64,000 bases of DNA from Dugong dugon (GCA_030035585.1 CM057475.1:4101501-4165500), one strand, 5' to 3'. Positions 33,991 to 45,309 are shown, numbered from the stretch's first letter. Made by a program: numbers and translations. The notes: generated by a model not told the origin, from the sequence alone.

Positions 33991-34657
33991 TGTGTGTGTG
34001 TGACATTTGTTACCAACTCCACAAGTCAACACTCTCCCTTCTTAAACTTGGGTTTCCTATTGCCAGCTTTCCTGTCCCCTCCTGCCTTCTAGTCCCCTGG
34101 GCTGGTGTGCCCCTTTAGTCTCATTTTGTTTTATGGACCTGTCTAATCTTTGGCTGAAGGGTAAACCTCAGGAGTTACTTCATTACTGAACCAAAAGGAT
34201 GTCCGGAGGCCATACTCTAGGGGGTTTCTCTAGTCTCTGTCAAGCCAATAAGTCTGGTCCTTTTTTGTGTGTTAGAATTTTGTTCTTCATTTTTCTCCAG
34301 CTCTGTTCAGAACCCTCTACTGTGATTCCTGTCAGAGCAGTTAGTGGTGGCAGGTGGACACCATCCAGTAGTGCTGGACGTAGTCTGGTAGAGGCTGTGG
34401 CAGTTGTGGTCATTACTCTCCTGGACCAATCCTTCCCCTGTGTCCTTGATCTTCTTCATGTTCCCTTGCTCCCAAAGGGGTGAGAAGTGGAGTATCTTAG
34501 ATGGCCGCTCACAAGCTTTTAAGACCCCAGAAGCTTCTCACCAAAGTAGAATGTAGAACATTTTCTTTATAAACTATGTCATGCCAATTGAACTAGATGT
34601 TCCCCGAAAGCATGGTGTCCAGAGCCCTCAGCCCAGGAATTTGGTCCCTCAGGGAGG
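33991..34657 (-). mobile_element. L1 3'UTR fragment with TSD
   Basis: On the minus strand this is an L1 3'UTR, collinear with the reverse complement of 40380-40850. Flanks ACAACTGACTTTTG (33977-33990) and ACAACTGATTTTTG (34658-34671) are a 14-bp target duplication with one difference. The end that should carry poly(A) has instead a short GT run (CA in sense) at 33991-34001. Confidence 0.9.
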
Positions 34658-34865
34658 ACAACTGATTTTTGACAAGGGTTCAAACTCCATTCAATGGGGA
34701 AGAAACAGTCTCTTTAGCAAATGGTGCTGGCAAAATTGGATATCCAGTTGCAGAAAAATGACAGGACCCGTACCTCAACCCACACACAAAAACTAATCCA
34801 AAATGCATCAAAGACCTAAATGTTGAACCTTAAACTATAAAATTCTTGGAAGAAAGCTTAGGGAC

Positions 34866-35325
34866 TGTCTTAGTCATCTAGTGCTGTTATAACAGAAATA
34901 ACACAAGTGGATGGCTTTAACAAAGAGAAATTTATTTCTTCACAGTAAAGTTGGCTAAAAATCCAAATTCAGGGCATTAGCTGCAGGGGAAAACTTTCTC
35001 TCTTTGTCAGCCTTCTCATCAATCTTACCCGTGAATTGGAGCTTCTCTGCACAGGAACCCCAGATCTAAAGGACACCCTCTGCTCTTGGCACTGCTTTCT
35101 TGGTGGTATGAGGTCTCCCTGTCTCTCTGCTAGTTTCTCTCAAGAGCTTGCCTCAAGACACAATCCAATCTTGTAGATTGAGTCCTGCCTCACTAATACA
35201 GCTGCCACCCACCCTACCTCATTAACATCACAGAGGCAGGATTTACAACATACAGGAAAATCACACAATACCGGGAATCATGGCCCAGCCAAAGTGATAT
35301 ACACACTTTTTGTCAATCCATGACA
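34866..35325 (-). mobile_element. Solo LTR (MaLR-like), 460 bp, 5-bp TSD
   Basis: The reverse complement matches the LTR at 54204-54714 throughout, for example GTGGATGGCTTTAACAAAGA against TCTTTGTTAAAGCCATCCAC. It ends TGTCTTAG... and ...CCATGACA, with perfect 5-bp GGGAC duplications at 34861-34865 and 35326-35330. No internal region is present, so it is a solo LTR. The 3' end (ACTAAGACA) and 5-bp TSD point to the MaLR/ERVL group. I cannot name the exact family. Confidence 0.9.
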
Positions 35326-35371
35326 GGGACAAAACTATGAGACCTAATCTTTTAAAAAAAATGAGCTATCA

Positions 35372-35898
35372 CAGTGGTGAAGTTATCTTCGAGGTTCACC
35401 GTTCGGCCTGGGAGTGGACAGCCCCGTAAAACCAAATGGGACTAATGAGGTACAGAAGTCCAGGGACAAGGGCCAGAAGGCAGAAGGGGACAAGGAAGCT
35501 GGTGATAGGGAACCCAAGATTGAGTAAGGATATTGTTGATGTGTTGTGAGATTGTTAACCATTGTCATATGTGTAGTAACTGTTAAATGAGAAACTATTT
35601 TGTTCTGTAAGCCTTCATCTTAAGTGAGAATAACAGCACAATTGGAAGAGCATAGTCAATGTCACTGAACTGTGCATGTAGAAATTTTTGAAATGGTGTA
35701 TCTTTGGCTATGTGTATTTTCACCAAAAAAAAAAGGTTGAGAAGCTAGAGGGTTGACATGTTGTGGGTTGGTTAACCAATGTCATAAAACAACATGTGTA
35801 CTACTGTTTCATGGGAAACTATTTGTTCTGTAAGCCTTCACCTGAAGTACAATAAAAAAAAATTTAAAGAATAAAGATAATTTACTATGCAAAAACTA
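35372..35898 (+). mobile_element. 5'-truncated L1 3' end with TSD
   Basis: It matches the L1 3'UTR at about 9500-10000 (GAGGTTCACCGTTCGGCCTG ... GAGAAACTATTTTGTTCTGT ... CAATAAAAAAAAA). Flanks AAATGAGCTATCA (35359-35371) and AAATGTGCTATCA (35899-35911) are a 13-bp target duplication with one difference. AATAAA is intact. Confidence 0.9.
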
Positions 35899-36030
35899 AA
35901 ATGTGCTATCAAACACAATTATAAATTCATGAACAGCAGAAAAAAATTAGGTAACTGGGGTCTCATAAAAATTAAATTAAATTAAAATTATGCTCACCAA
36001 AAGACTTTGTCAAAAGAGTGATAAAACAAC

Positions 36031-36069
36031 CTACCTGACTCATAGCGATCCTATACAGGAAAAGACAAT
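36031..36069 (-). mobile_element. SINE/RTE tail scrap
   Basis: CTGACTCATAGCGATCCTAT interrupts the L1 sequence between AAAACAACCTA and TGTACAGACTGGGAAAA. It is the reverse complement of ATAGGGTCGCTATGAGTCAG, the SINE tail. About 40 bp. Confidence 0.65.
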
Positions 36070-37010
36070 GTACAGACTGGGAAAAAAATCTTCAGTAATG
36101 ACACGTCCAGTAAGGGTCTATCTGTAAAATATATAGAAAACTTCAACAACTCAACAACAAAAAAACAAACAACTCAATTAAAAAGTGAACAAAAGACATG
36201 AACAGACATTTCACCAAAGAAGACACTCAAGCAGCAAACACATAAAAAGATGTTTGTGATAATTCATCATCATAGAGACGCAAATCAAAACTACAATGAA
36301 ATGTCATATCACCCCAGCTAAAATGACACTGATCAAAAAAAACCAGAAAACAAAAATTTCTGGGGAGGATGTGGGAAGACTGGAACCCTTAAACACTGCT
36401 GGTGGAATGTAAAAATGGTACAACTGCTATGGAAAATGATATGACACTTCCTCAAAAACCTAGAAATAGAACTACTTACGATTCAGTAATCCCACTCCTA
36501 GGTATATACCCAAGAGAACTAACAGAAGTGCACAGACATATGTACACCTACATTCATTGCAGCACTATTCACAATAGAAAAAAGATGGAAGCAACCTAAG
36601 TGCCCATCAACGGATGAATGGATAAATACAAGATGGTTCATACATACAATGTAATACTCCATGGCTATAAAGAATAATGATAAGTTCTTGAAACATCTTA
36701 TAACATGGATAAATCTGGAAGGCATTATGCTGAATGAAATAAAGCAATAAAAAAAGTACAGATATTGTATGATCACACTTTTATAAAAAGACAAGAATAG
36801 GTATACATACAGAAATCAATGTTCATTGGTGGTTACCAAGGATAGGAGGGGACAGGAGGAGGTAGCATTTTCTAGATAGTAGACACTGGTTATTTTTGGT
36901 GACGGGAAAGTGGGTGAAGTGTGCACAACTTGACCAAAGTAAATGATGACACCAAGAAATACACAAGAATAAGGACGTTTTTGGTAAACGCTATAGTATA
37001 TACTATATAC

Positions 37011-37164
37011 AGAGCCCTGGTGGCGCAGTGGTTAAAAGTTTGGCTGCTAAACAAAAGGTCAGCAGTTCAAATCTGCCAGCCACTCCTTGGAAACCCTAGG
37101 GGGCAGTTCTACTCTGTCCTATAGGGTTTCTATGAGTAGGAATTGACTTGACAGCAATGGGTTT
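37011..37164 (+). mobile_element. Afro-type SINE, young-looking
   Basis: The intact head is AGAGCCCTGGTGGCGCAGTG. Pol III box A TGGCGCAGTGG is at 37021-37031 and box B GTTCAAATC at 37065-37073. The tail, TATAGGGTTTCTATGAGTAG, then GAATTGACTTGACAGCAATG, is shared with the RTE at 55900-55945. Right flank TAGTATATAC repeats the left flank sequence at 36994-37003, a likely target duplication. Confidence 0.95.
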
Positions 37165-37630
37165 ATAGTATATACAATTTTCTGAGCATAAATAAATAAC
37201 AGTAGAAGGATTGGGAATACCATCCTTCCTTTTACTGAAAGAAGGTTTGCTTTCTTTCTGGATGAAAAAGAAAACAGACTGCTAAATGGGCTGTTCAGTC
37301 TCATCACACTGACTTATTTTAGGGGAAATTTCTCATAGATTTTGGCAGTCATTTGACTATACTTTTAATCTTGAATTGTGAGAGTTTCTATCAGTTTATA
37401 ATTTGTTTTAATGGGCACTTAGGCAGGAAATTGAGAGAGGTTGCTTCAAGCATTTCATATCAGATACTTCTAAGCAATTGCAGGAGAATGTGACAGATTT
37501 GAATTTATGGTTCCACTGGCCAAATGCACCACTAGGACATGCCCAGCCTTAGTAATGCCCCTCCTTATATTTTACTCCTTCAAACAGCTGTAGCCAAACA
37601 ACTATCTATGAGTCCCTGTGCTTTCTATAG

Positions 37631-37799
37631 GAAACCCTGGTGGTGTAGTGGTTAAGAGCTACAGCTGCTAACCAAAAGGCTGGCAGTTCAAATCCACCAG
37701 GTGCTCTTTGGAAACCCTACGGGGCAATTGTATCCTATCTTACAGGGTCGCTATGAGTTGGAATCAACTTGGCGGCAAGTGTTTTTTTGGGGGGGTTTG
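37631..37799 (+). mobile_element. Afro-type SINE
   Basis: Head AAACCCTGGTGGTGTAGTGG, box B GTTCAAATC (37686-37694), tail GGGTCGCTATGAGTTGGAAT. Flanks GTGCTTTCTATAG (37618-37630) and GTGCTTTCTGTGA (37800-37812) are the target duplication. Confidence 0.95.
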
Positions 37800-37812
37800 G
37801 TGCTTTCTGTGA

Positions 37813-38032
37813 GTCCCTGGGCGGTGGAAATGATTAACCTCCTTGGCTGCTAACCAAAAGTTTGGAGATTCAAATGCACCCATATGTGCCTCAGAAGAGA
37901 GAAAGATCTGGCAATCTACTTTCCAAAAAATGAGCCATTAAAAGCCCTATGGAGCACAGTTCTACTCTGGCATGCATGGGGTTGCAATGAGTCAGAATTG
38001 ACTTGACAACTGGTAACTGGTTAGGGCCCATG
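37813..38032 (+). mobile_element. Afro-type SINE, long form, abutting previous SINE
   Basis: GTCCCTGGGCGGTGGAAATG, GGCTGCTAACCAAAAGTTTG, GAAAGATCTGGCAATCTACT, CCCTATGGAGCACAGTTCTA and TGCAATGAGTCAGAATTGAC give the full long form. The 37631 SINE landed exactly at its 5' edge. Confidence 0.92.
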
Positions 38033-38204
38033 CACATGCTGCTTGTTCCTCTGGGAATAAGTTTTTCCACGTCCATTCTGTGAGGATGACTCATGCTTCC
38101 TGACCCTGGCCTTTGTTCCTCTATTCCCAGTCCATGTTGCAGTCGGTGGCTTACAGATGGATCAGAAAACCCCCACTGACCTGCGTCAGGAGCAGACTTT
38201 AGCC

Positions 38205-38280
38205 CTTAACAGTGCCTATCATGCAGAGCTTCAGATGTAGCGGGCACTCAGCTAATACTTGTTAGTTAAAGGAATTAATG
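38205..38280 (+). mobile_element. MIR/L2-type 3' end remnant
   Basis: GTGCCTATCATGCAGAGCTT, GCGGGCACTCAGCTAATACT and TGTTAGTTAAAGGAATTAAT resemble the shared MIR/L2 end (GGCACTCAATAAATGTTTGTTGAATGAATG). Confidence 0.45.
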
Positions 38281-39800
38281 TATTCCTTAAAGCAAAGTGA
38301 ATAAATCCCTTTTAGATTTCTTTGAGAAATGTGTTGCAAAGTATTTTTACTCCAGGTGGTTTCATTTGACTTCACTTTCTCCCACCCCTTATCTCAACAT
38401 GAGGCTTCTCAAGTATGTAGATTGTGTCTTTCTGGAGAAAACATAGCCTCTGGAATCATACATTCTCTTTAAACTGTGTGTAATGTATGCATCTGTCATC
38501 GTCATAGGATGGGGGAGAGGAAGTGCTGGGACTTGAGGAAAGTGATATACAGTTAATAAGAAAGTTATTTTATGATACATCAAGTTATAAATGAAAAAAT
38601 GAGAATATGCTTCTTTCTTAAGTGGAATTCAAAAGGTCTCTTAAGGGTTGTTTGGGATCACATGCTATTTGTGTTTATTACTCTACTCGAGAAAAGAAAC
38701 CTCAGTTATATTGTGGAATTCCCAAGTAGTTAATATTATTGGCCTTCATAGAAAGATTTGAAATTCTAAATGTGAACAGCCTGGACCCAGTCAGCAGTAA
38801 TTCAAATTGCACTTCAATGCCATTGAGAGCTAGGCAGGGGCCCACCTGCTTCTCCCAAGGAGACCAGCCAAGAGGTTGAAGCCCCCAGGACTCTGGGGAA
38901 GGGCCTGGAACGTTCAGGAAAGGGATCGCCTCCCAGGGCTTTGCATCCACAGGCCACAATGAATCAGGACCTTCAGTCCTGAGCCACATTGAGAATGTTT
39001 ACAAGGGGGCCTGACCTGGGAAGGAAGAGGTAAGCAGTGCCATGTGTAGACTTGAAGGTGCTGTAAAGGACAAAAGGCTCAAAGATGACACGTGTTTTAC
39101 ATTTCTTCAGGACTGTCATGTGGAGGAGAGATCTGATCTGTTCTACGGGACCCAGAAGACAGAAGGTGTGAAAACTGTGGAGGCTAGTGGTGACTCCAGC
39201 TAAACACTCACAGCCTTGACGTCTCAACAGCAGACGGCACCTTCCCTGTCTCAGGGCTCTTGGAGCACCTGTGGAGTGTAGTAGAAGGGAAGGAGGATCT
39301 TTCTCCATTATGTGATCCTAGGATCTGGTGGTGCAGATAAAGTATAAGGACCAAATATGGGAGATGTTTCCAAGGGAAAAGACAGAGCATCTGAAAGGAT
39401 CAAAGGACCCTTGATTTCTACCCTGAGAAACTGGCAGCCCCACAGCACCCCAAAAGAACAGGGAGAGGGCCGATAGAAGGGAGGAGATAACACTCAGTTT
39501 GGGTCATCTTGAGTTTGAAGAAATAAAAAGGCATCCAAGTAATACCGTCCTATAAAGTCACTTTAAATGTGCATTGCAGGGTAAGTGAGGAGGCAGATTG
39601 GAAGATTAAATACAAAGTAGCCTCACAGAGGAGAGTGGGTTAGAGAGTGATTCAAGGGCTGTGTTAGAGATGGCTGAGAAAGAGCAGAAACTTCTCCTAG
39701 CAGGTGAGAATGGCGAGCCCCATTAAACTCGTCTTCCCATATCCTGGTAGAGAAAATCTCACCAGATCTTACTAGAAGTGCTAAAGCAGCCCCTCTGGCA
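38281..39800. other. Low-copy intergenic sequence
   Basis: No gene or repeat recognised. Open frames of about 100 codons at 38702-39308 (minus) have no domain and no splice-like structure that I can support. Confidence 0.5.
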
Positions 39801-39935
39801 CAGGAGGAGACAGAGAAACAAAGGAAGGAGACAAGTAGGAAGGGACAGTAAAGGAGGTAGGGAGAAATAAGGGAAGGAGGAAGTGAAGGACAGGGAGAGG
39901 GAAGGAGGGAAAGAGGAAAACAAGGTAGGAAGGGG
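39801..39935. repeat. Purine-rich tract
   Basis: About 130 bases of nearly pure A/G (GGAAGGAGGAAGTGAAGGAC, GGGAGAGGGAAGGAGGGAAA) with a handful of interruptions. Confidence 0.85.
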
Positions 39936-39999
39936 ATCACTTTGACCCTCCCTTATTTTATTTATAGGTATTTAGGTATATAAGAAATATATTGAAGGA

Positions 40000-40095
40000 A
40001 ACCAACGTCTCAGAAGACACTAGTCTCCAGGACTAATAGTCTACATGAGCCACATCCTCATCAGCTTGATGGTGCCCAGCTACCACTACTGACCA
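40000..40095 (+). mobile_element. L1 3'UTR scrap, target of full-length L1
   Basis: GACTAATAGTCTACATGAGC, then CTTGATGGTGCCCAGCTACC, resembles the L1 3'UTR at 9278-9350. It continues past the L1 insertion at 47665-47760 (CCACTACTGACCACTTTAAA, ATAGATGAACCGTGATAGAA). Diverged. Confidence 0.5.
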
Positions 40096-41179
40096 TTTTA
40101 TTTTATTTATTTTTATTTTTTCCCATACAAAAACTTATAAATACATTGTTACGTGACTCTAATTGCTCTATCCGTATTGTGACAGCACACTCCTCCTTTC
40201 CACCCCTGATTCCCCATGTCCATCCAACCAGTTCCTAACCCTCTCTGCCTTCCCATCTCACCTCCTGACAGAAGCTGCCCATTTACTCTCTTGTATCTAC
40301 TTGAGCTAGAAGGCACACTCCTCATGAGTATCACTTTATGTCCCACAGTCCGGTATAATCCCTGTCTGAAGAGTTGTCCTCGGAAATTGTTTTAGTACTG
40401 GGCTGATAGAGAATCCAGGGGCCATGCTTTCCGGGGTACCTCCAGTCTCAGTCAGACCATTAAGTCTACTCTTCTTACTGGAATTTGAGTTCTGCACCCC
40501 ACCTTTCTCCTGCTCCATACAAGACTCTCTCTTGTGTTCCCCGTCAGGGCTGTCATTGGTAGTAGCTGGACACCATCTAGTTCTTCTGGCTGGTCTCAGG
40601 CTAATGAAGTCTCTGGTTTATGTGGCCCTTACTATCTCTTGGGCTACTACTTTCCTTGTGTCTTTGGTGTTCTTCATTCTCCTTTACTCCAGGTGGTTGG
40701 GACCAATTGATGCATCTTAGATGGCCGCTTGCAAGCTATTAAGACCCCAGATGCCAATCACCAAAGTACAATGCAGATCATTTTCTTAATAAGCTTTGTT
40801 ATATCAATTGACCTAGATGTCCCCTGAAAGCATGGTGCCCAAACCCCTACCCCTGCTGCTCTGTCCCTCAAAGTGTTTGATTGTATTCAGGAAACGTCTT
40901 AGCTTTGGTTTAGTCCAGTTGTGCTGACTTCCCCTGTAATGAGTGCTGTCCTTCCCTTTGCCCAAGATAATTCTTATCTACCATCTAGTTAGTAAATAAC
41001 TCTCAAACTCCATCCCCACCCTTGTAACCATCAAAGAATGTTTTCTTCTGCATTTAAACCTATTCTTGAGTTCTTATAATAGTGGCCTTATACAATATTT
41101 GTCCTTCTCTGACTGACTAAATTCACTTGGCATAATGACCTCCAGCTTCCTCCATGCTATGTTTCACGGCTTCATTGTT

Positions 41180-44100
41180 CTTTATTGCTGCATAGTATTC
41201 CATTGTGTGGATATACCATAGTTTTTTTATCCATTCGTCTGTTGATGGGCACCTAGGTTGTTTCCATTTTCTTGCTATTGTGAACAGTGCTGCGATGAAC
41301 ATGGGTGGGCATGTTAATGGCTCTTATTTCTCTAGGATATATTCCAAGGAGCAGGATAGCTGGATCGTATGGTACTTCTATTTCTAGCTTTTAAAGGAAG
41401 TGCCAAATCGATTTCCAAAGTGGTTGTACCATTTTACATTCCCACAGTGTAGAAGTGTTCCAGTCCCTTTACAACCTCTCCAGCATTTATTGTTTTGTTG
41501 GGGTGAGATGATTTCTCATCGTAGTTTTGATCTCAATTTTTCTAATGGCTAATGATCTTGGGCATTTCTTCATTTGTGTGTTAGCCACCTGAATATCTTC
41601 TTTAGCAAAGTGCCTGTTCATATCTTTTGCCCATTTTTTTAGCTGGGTATTTGTCTTTTTGTTGTTGAGGTTTTGCAGTATCTTGTAGATTTTAGAGATT
41701 AAATGCTGATCGGATTTGTCATGGCCAAAATTTTTATCTCAGTCTGTAGGTTGTCCTTTTACTCTTTTGATGAAGTCTTTTGAAGAGCATAAGTGTTTGA
41801 TTTTTAGGAGCTCCCATTTATCTGGTCTCTGTTTCGGTGCTTGTGCATTCTTACTTATGGTTTGTATTGTGTTTATGCCATGTATTAAGGCTCCAAACAT
41901 TGTCTCTATTTTTTCTTTCATGATCTTTATCGTTTTTGATTTTATATTTAAGTCTTTGATCCATTTTGAGTTAATTTTTGTGCATGGTGTGAGATATGTG
42001 TCTTGTTTCATCTTTTTGCAGATGGGTATTCAGTTATGCCAGCACCATTTGTTAAGGAGACTGTATTTTCCACAATTAACGGACTTTGGGCTTTTGTCAA
42101 AAATCAGCTGCTCATAGGTGGATGAATTTATGTCTGGATTCTCAATTCTGTTCCATTGGTCTATGTGTCTGTTGTTGTACCAGTACCAGGCTATTTTGAC
42201 TACCGTGGCAGTATATTAGTTTCTAAAGTCAGGTAGTGTGAAGCCTCTCACTTTGTTCTTCTTCTTGAGTAATGCTTTACTTATTCCAGGCCTCTTCCCT
42301 TTCCATATGAAGTTGGTGATTTGTTTCTCCATCTCATTAAAAAATGCTGGTGGAATTTGGATCAGGATTACATTGTATATGTAAATCACTTTGGGTACAT
42401 TTGACATTATCCCAATGTTGAGTGTACTTACCCATGAGCAAGGTATGTTTTTCACTTATGCAGGTCTCTTTTGGTTTCTTGCAGTAGTGTCTTGTAGTTT
42501 TCATTGTATAGATCTTTAACACCTCTGGTTAGATTTATTCCTAAGTATTTTATCTTCTTGGGGGTTATTGTAAATGATATTGATTTGGGGATTTCCTCTT
42601 CAAGGTTCTCTTTGTTGATGTAAAGGAGTCCAATGATTTTTGTGTGTTTAGCTTGTATCCTGAAACTTTTCTGAAATCTTCTATTCATTCCAGTAGTTTT
42701 CTTGTGGATTCTTTGGGGTTTTCTGTGTATAAGATCATATCATCTGCAAATAGGATGCTTTGACTTCTTTACTAATTTGGATGAACTTTATTTCTTTTTC
42801 TAGCCTAATTGCTTTGGCTAGAACCTCAAGCCTAATGTTGAATAAGAGTGGTGATACAGGGCATCCTTGTCTGGTTCCTGTTCTCAAGGGGAATGCTTTC
42901 AATGTCTCTCCATTTAGGGTGATGTTGACTGTTGGCTTTGTATAAATGCCCTTTATTATATTGAAGAATTTCCCTTCTATTCCTATTTTGTTGAGAGTTT
43001 TTATCATGAATGGGTGTTGGACTTTGTCAAATGCTTTTTCTGCATCGTTTAATAAGATCGTGTGGTTCTTTTCTTTTATTAATGTGATAGATTACATTGA
43101 TTCTTTTTCTAATGTTGAACCATCCCCGCATACCTGGTATAAATCCCACTTGATCATGGTGAATTTTTTTTTTTTTTGGTATGTTTCTGAATTCTATTGG
43201 CTAGAATTTTGATGGGAATTTTTGTGTCAAAGTTCATGTGGAATATTTATCTGTAACTTTCTTTTTTTTGTGCTGTCTTCACCTGGTTTTTGTATCAGGG
43301 TTATACTAGCTTCATAGAATGAGTTAGGGAGTATTCTATCCTTTTCTATTCTCTGAAATAACTTTAGTAGTAGTGGTGTTAATTCTTCTCTGAAAGTTTG
43401 GTAGAATTCTCCAGTGAAACCCTCCTGGCCAGGGCTTTTTTTTTTTTCTTGTTGGGAATTTCTATTAATTACCTTTTCAATCTCTTCTTTTGTTATGGGT
43501 TTATTTAGTTGTTCTACCTCTGCTTGTGTTAGTTTAGGTAGGTAGTGAGTTTCTAGAAATTTGTCCATTTCCTCTAGGTTTTCAAATTTGTTAGAGTACA
43601 ATTTTTCATAGTATTCTGTTATGATTCTTTTAATTTCAGTTGGGTCTGTTGTCATATCACCCATCTTGTTTCTTATATGGGGTATCTGCTTCCTCTCCTG
43701 TTTTTCTTTTGTCAGTTTGGCCAACGGTTTATCAATTTTGTTGATCTTTTCAAAAAACCAGCTTTTGGTGTTGTAAACTCTTCCAATTGTTTTTCTATTC
43801 TCTATTTTATTTAATTCTGCTCTAATTCTTATTATTTTCTTCCTTCTGGCACCTGTAGGTTTCTTTTCCTGCTCTCTTTCTACTTCCTCCAGTTGTAATG
43901 TTAATGTTTTGATTATGGCCCTTTCTTCTTTTTGGATGTGTGCATTTATTGCTATAAATTAACCTCTGAGCACTGCTTTTGCTGTGTCGCAAAGGTTCAG
44001 GTAGCATGTGTTTTCATTCTCATTTGATTCTATGAATTTCGTTATTCCATTCTTAATTTCTTCTATAACCCGGTAGTTTCTTAGCAAGGTGTTGTTCAGT

Positions 44101-44872
44101 TTCCATGTGTTTCTTTTTTTTTTTTCCCCTTGCTTTTTCTGTTGTTGATTTCTACTTTAATGGCTTTATGGTCAGAAAAGAGGCTTTGTAATATTTCAAT
44201 GCTTTGGATTTTGTTAAGTCTTGCTTTATGGCCTAATATATGGTCTATTCTGGAGAATGTTCCATGTGCATTGGAAAAGAAAGTATACTTGGCTGCTGTT
44301 GGGTGGAGTGTTCAGTATATGTCTATGAGATCAAGTTGGTTGATTGTAGCATTTAGCTCTTCCATGTCTTTGTTGAGCTTCTTTCTGGTTGTTCTGTCCT
44401 TCACTGAATGTGGTGTATTGAAGTCTCCTACTACTGTTGTGGAGCTGTCTATCTCTCTTTTCAGTGCCGCTAGAGTTTGTTTTATGTATTTTAGAACCCT
44501 GTCATTGGGTGCATAAATATTTATTATGGTTATGGCCTCCTGGTTTATTGACCCTTTGATCATTATATAGTGTCGTTCCTTATCCTTTGTGGTGGATTTT
44601 ACTTTAAAGTCTATTTTGTCAGAGATTAACATTGCCACTCATGCTCTTTTTTTTTTTTTTTTTTGAGTGTTGTGTGCTTGATATATATTTTTTCCATCAT
44701 TTGAGTTTTAGTTTGTTTGTGTCTTTAAGTGTAAACTGTGTCTCTTTTAGGCAGCATATAGACGGATTGTGTTTTTTTTAATCCAGTCTGCCACTCTCTG
44801 TCTCTTTATTGGTGCAGTTAGTCCATTTACATTCAGTGTAATTATTGATAGGTATGAGTTTAGTGCTGTCAT
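41180..44872 (-). pseudogene. L1 ORF2 remnant (complete length, broken)
   Basis: The initiator ATG is kept at 44870-44872 and is followed in sense by TALNSYLSIITLNVNG. The endonuclease piece at 44312-44638 has IINIYAPNDR and GDFNTPHSV, and ends LDLIDIY. Linker and early RT are at 43227-43724 ([35 protein letters not shown]). The RT core is at 42735-43007, with [14 protein letters not shown] frameshift falls just before FADD, whose codons are present in the next frame near 42745. C-terminal pieces follow at 41739-42688. Mostly single-base shifts and stops. Confidence 0.92.
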
Positions 44873-45309
44873 TTCGATGTTTTTTTGTGTGTGTGCTGTT
44901 CACAGTTTCTTGGTTTCAGTTAATTTTCTGTGCTGAGTCATTTTTCTTTTTATATTTTCTTTTCATCTTTTTCATTGTTGTTGATTTTCTGTTTGCTGAG
45001 TCTTTATATTTTTCTAGTTTTTTATTTTGACTTGTAGGATTGTTGGTTTCCTTTGTGGTTACCTTAATATTTACCCCTTTTTCTAAGTTTATACCGGTCT
45101 TTAACTTCTTTATATCGCCTTGACTTTCTCTCCATATAAAAATCTATGTCTGCATTTTTAAGTCCCTCTTTTTTGTTTTAATGTTGTCATCTTTTACATA
45201 TTGACGTCTATTTCCCTATTTTCAGTGTTTTAGCTTTGATTTATTTTTGTGACTTCCCTATCTTGGTTATTATCTCGTTGCTCTGTCCTGTGTTGTTGTC
45301 TTAGGTTGT

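Larger units (their letters stand above)
30661..36770 (+). pseudogene. L1 ORF2 remnant in pieces
   Basis: ATG is retained at 30661 (MAAVNSSLSIITLNVNRLNT). After the RTE insertion come endonuclease pieces at 31582-31791 (LTDIYRTYYPTAAQYTFILN). The thumb-linker and early RT are at 32278-32834 ([34 protein letters not shown]). The RT core is at 33119-33448 ([13 protein letters not shown], then FTDD at 33338-33349). Later pieces are at 33756-33980, 34672-34865 and 35912-36770. Seven insertions plus frameshifts destroy it. Near 36390 a one-base deletion removes the last Cys of the C-terminal Cys/His motif. Confidence 0.9.
27420..36990 (+). mobile_element. Near full-length L1 (type C 5'UTR), riddled with insertions
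   Basis: 5'UTR (27420-29280), ORF1 (29281-30189), ORF2 (30661 to about 36770), then a short 3'UTR that stops at about 36990. The start (TCCTACAACAAAGACTCAAG, GGTAAAACAGACGCAAA) aligns with the type A start at 49956. Insertions inside are RTE 30955-31356, SINE scrap 31437-31493, SINE 32994-33136, L1 3' end 33991-34657, LTR 34866-35325, L1 3' end 35372-35898 and SINE scrap 36031-36069. L1 sequence resumes in order after each. It is therefore older than all of them. Confidence 0.88.

Noticed and set aside
37011-37080. tRNA gene call from Pol III A and B boxes
   Set aside because: The boxes belong to the SINE head. No tRNA cloverleaf with a proper anticodon arm and acceptor stem can be drawn, and the SINE tail follows.
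38702-39308. Minus-strand frames of 95 and 111 codons as a host gene
   Set aside because: No domain, no visible splice structure, and comparable frames exist by chance at this GC content.
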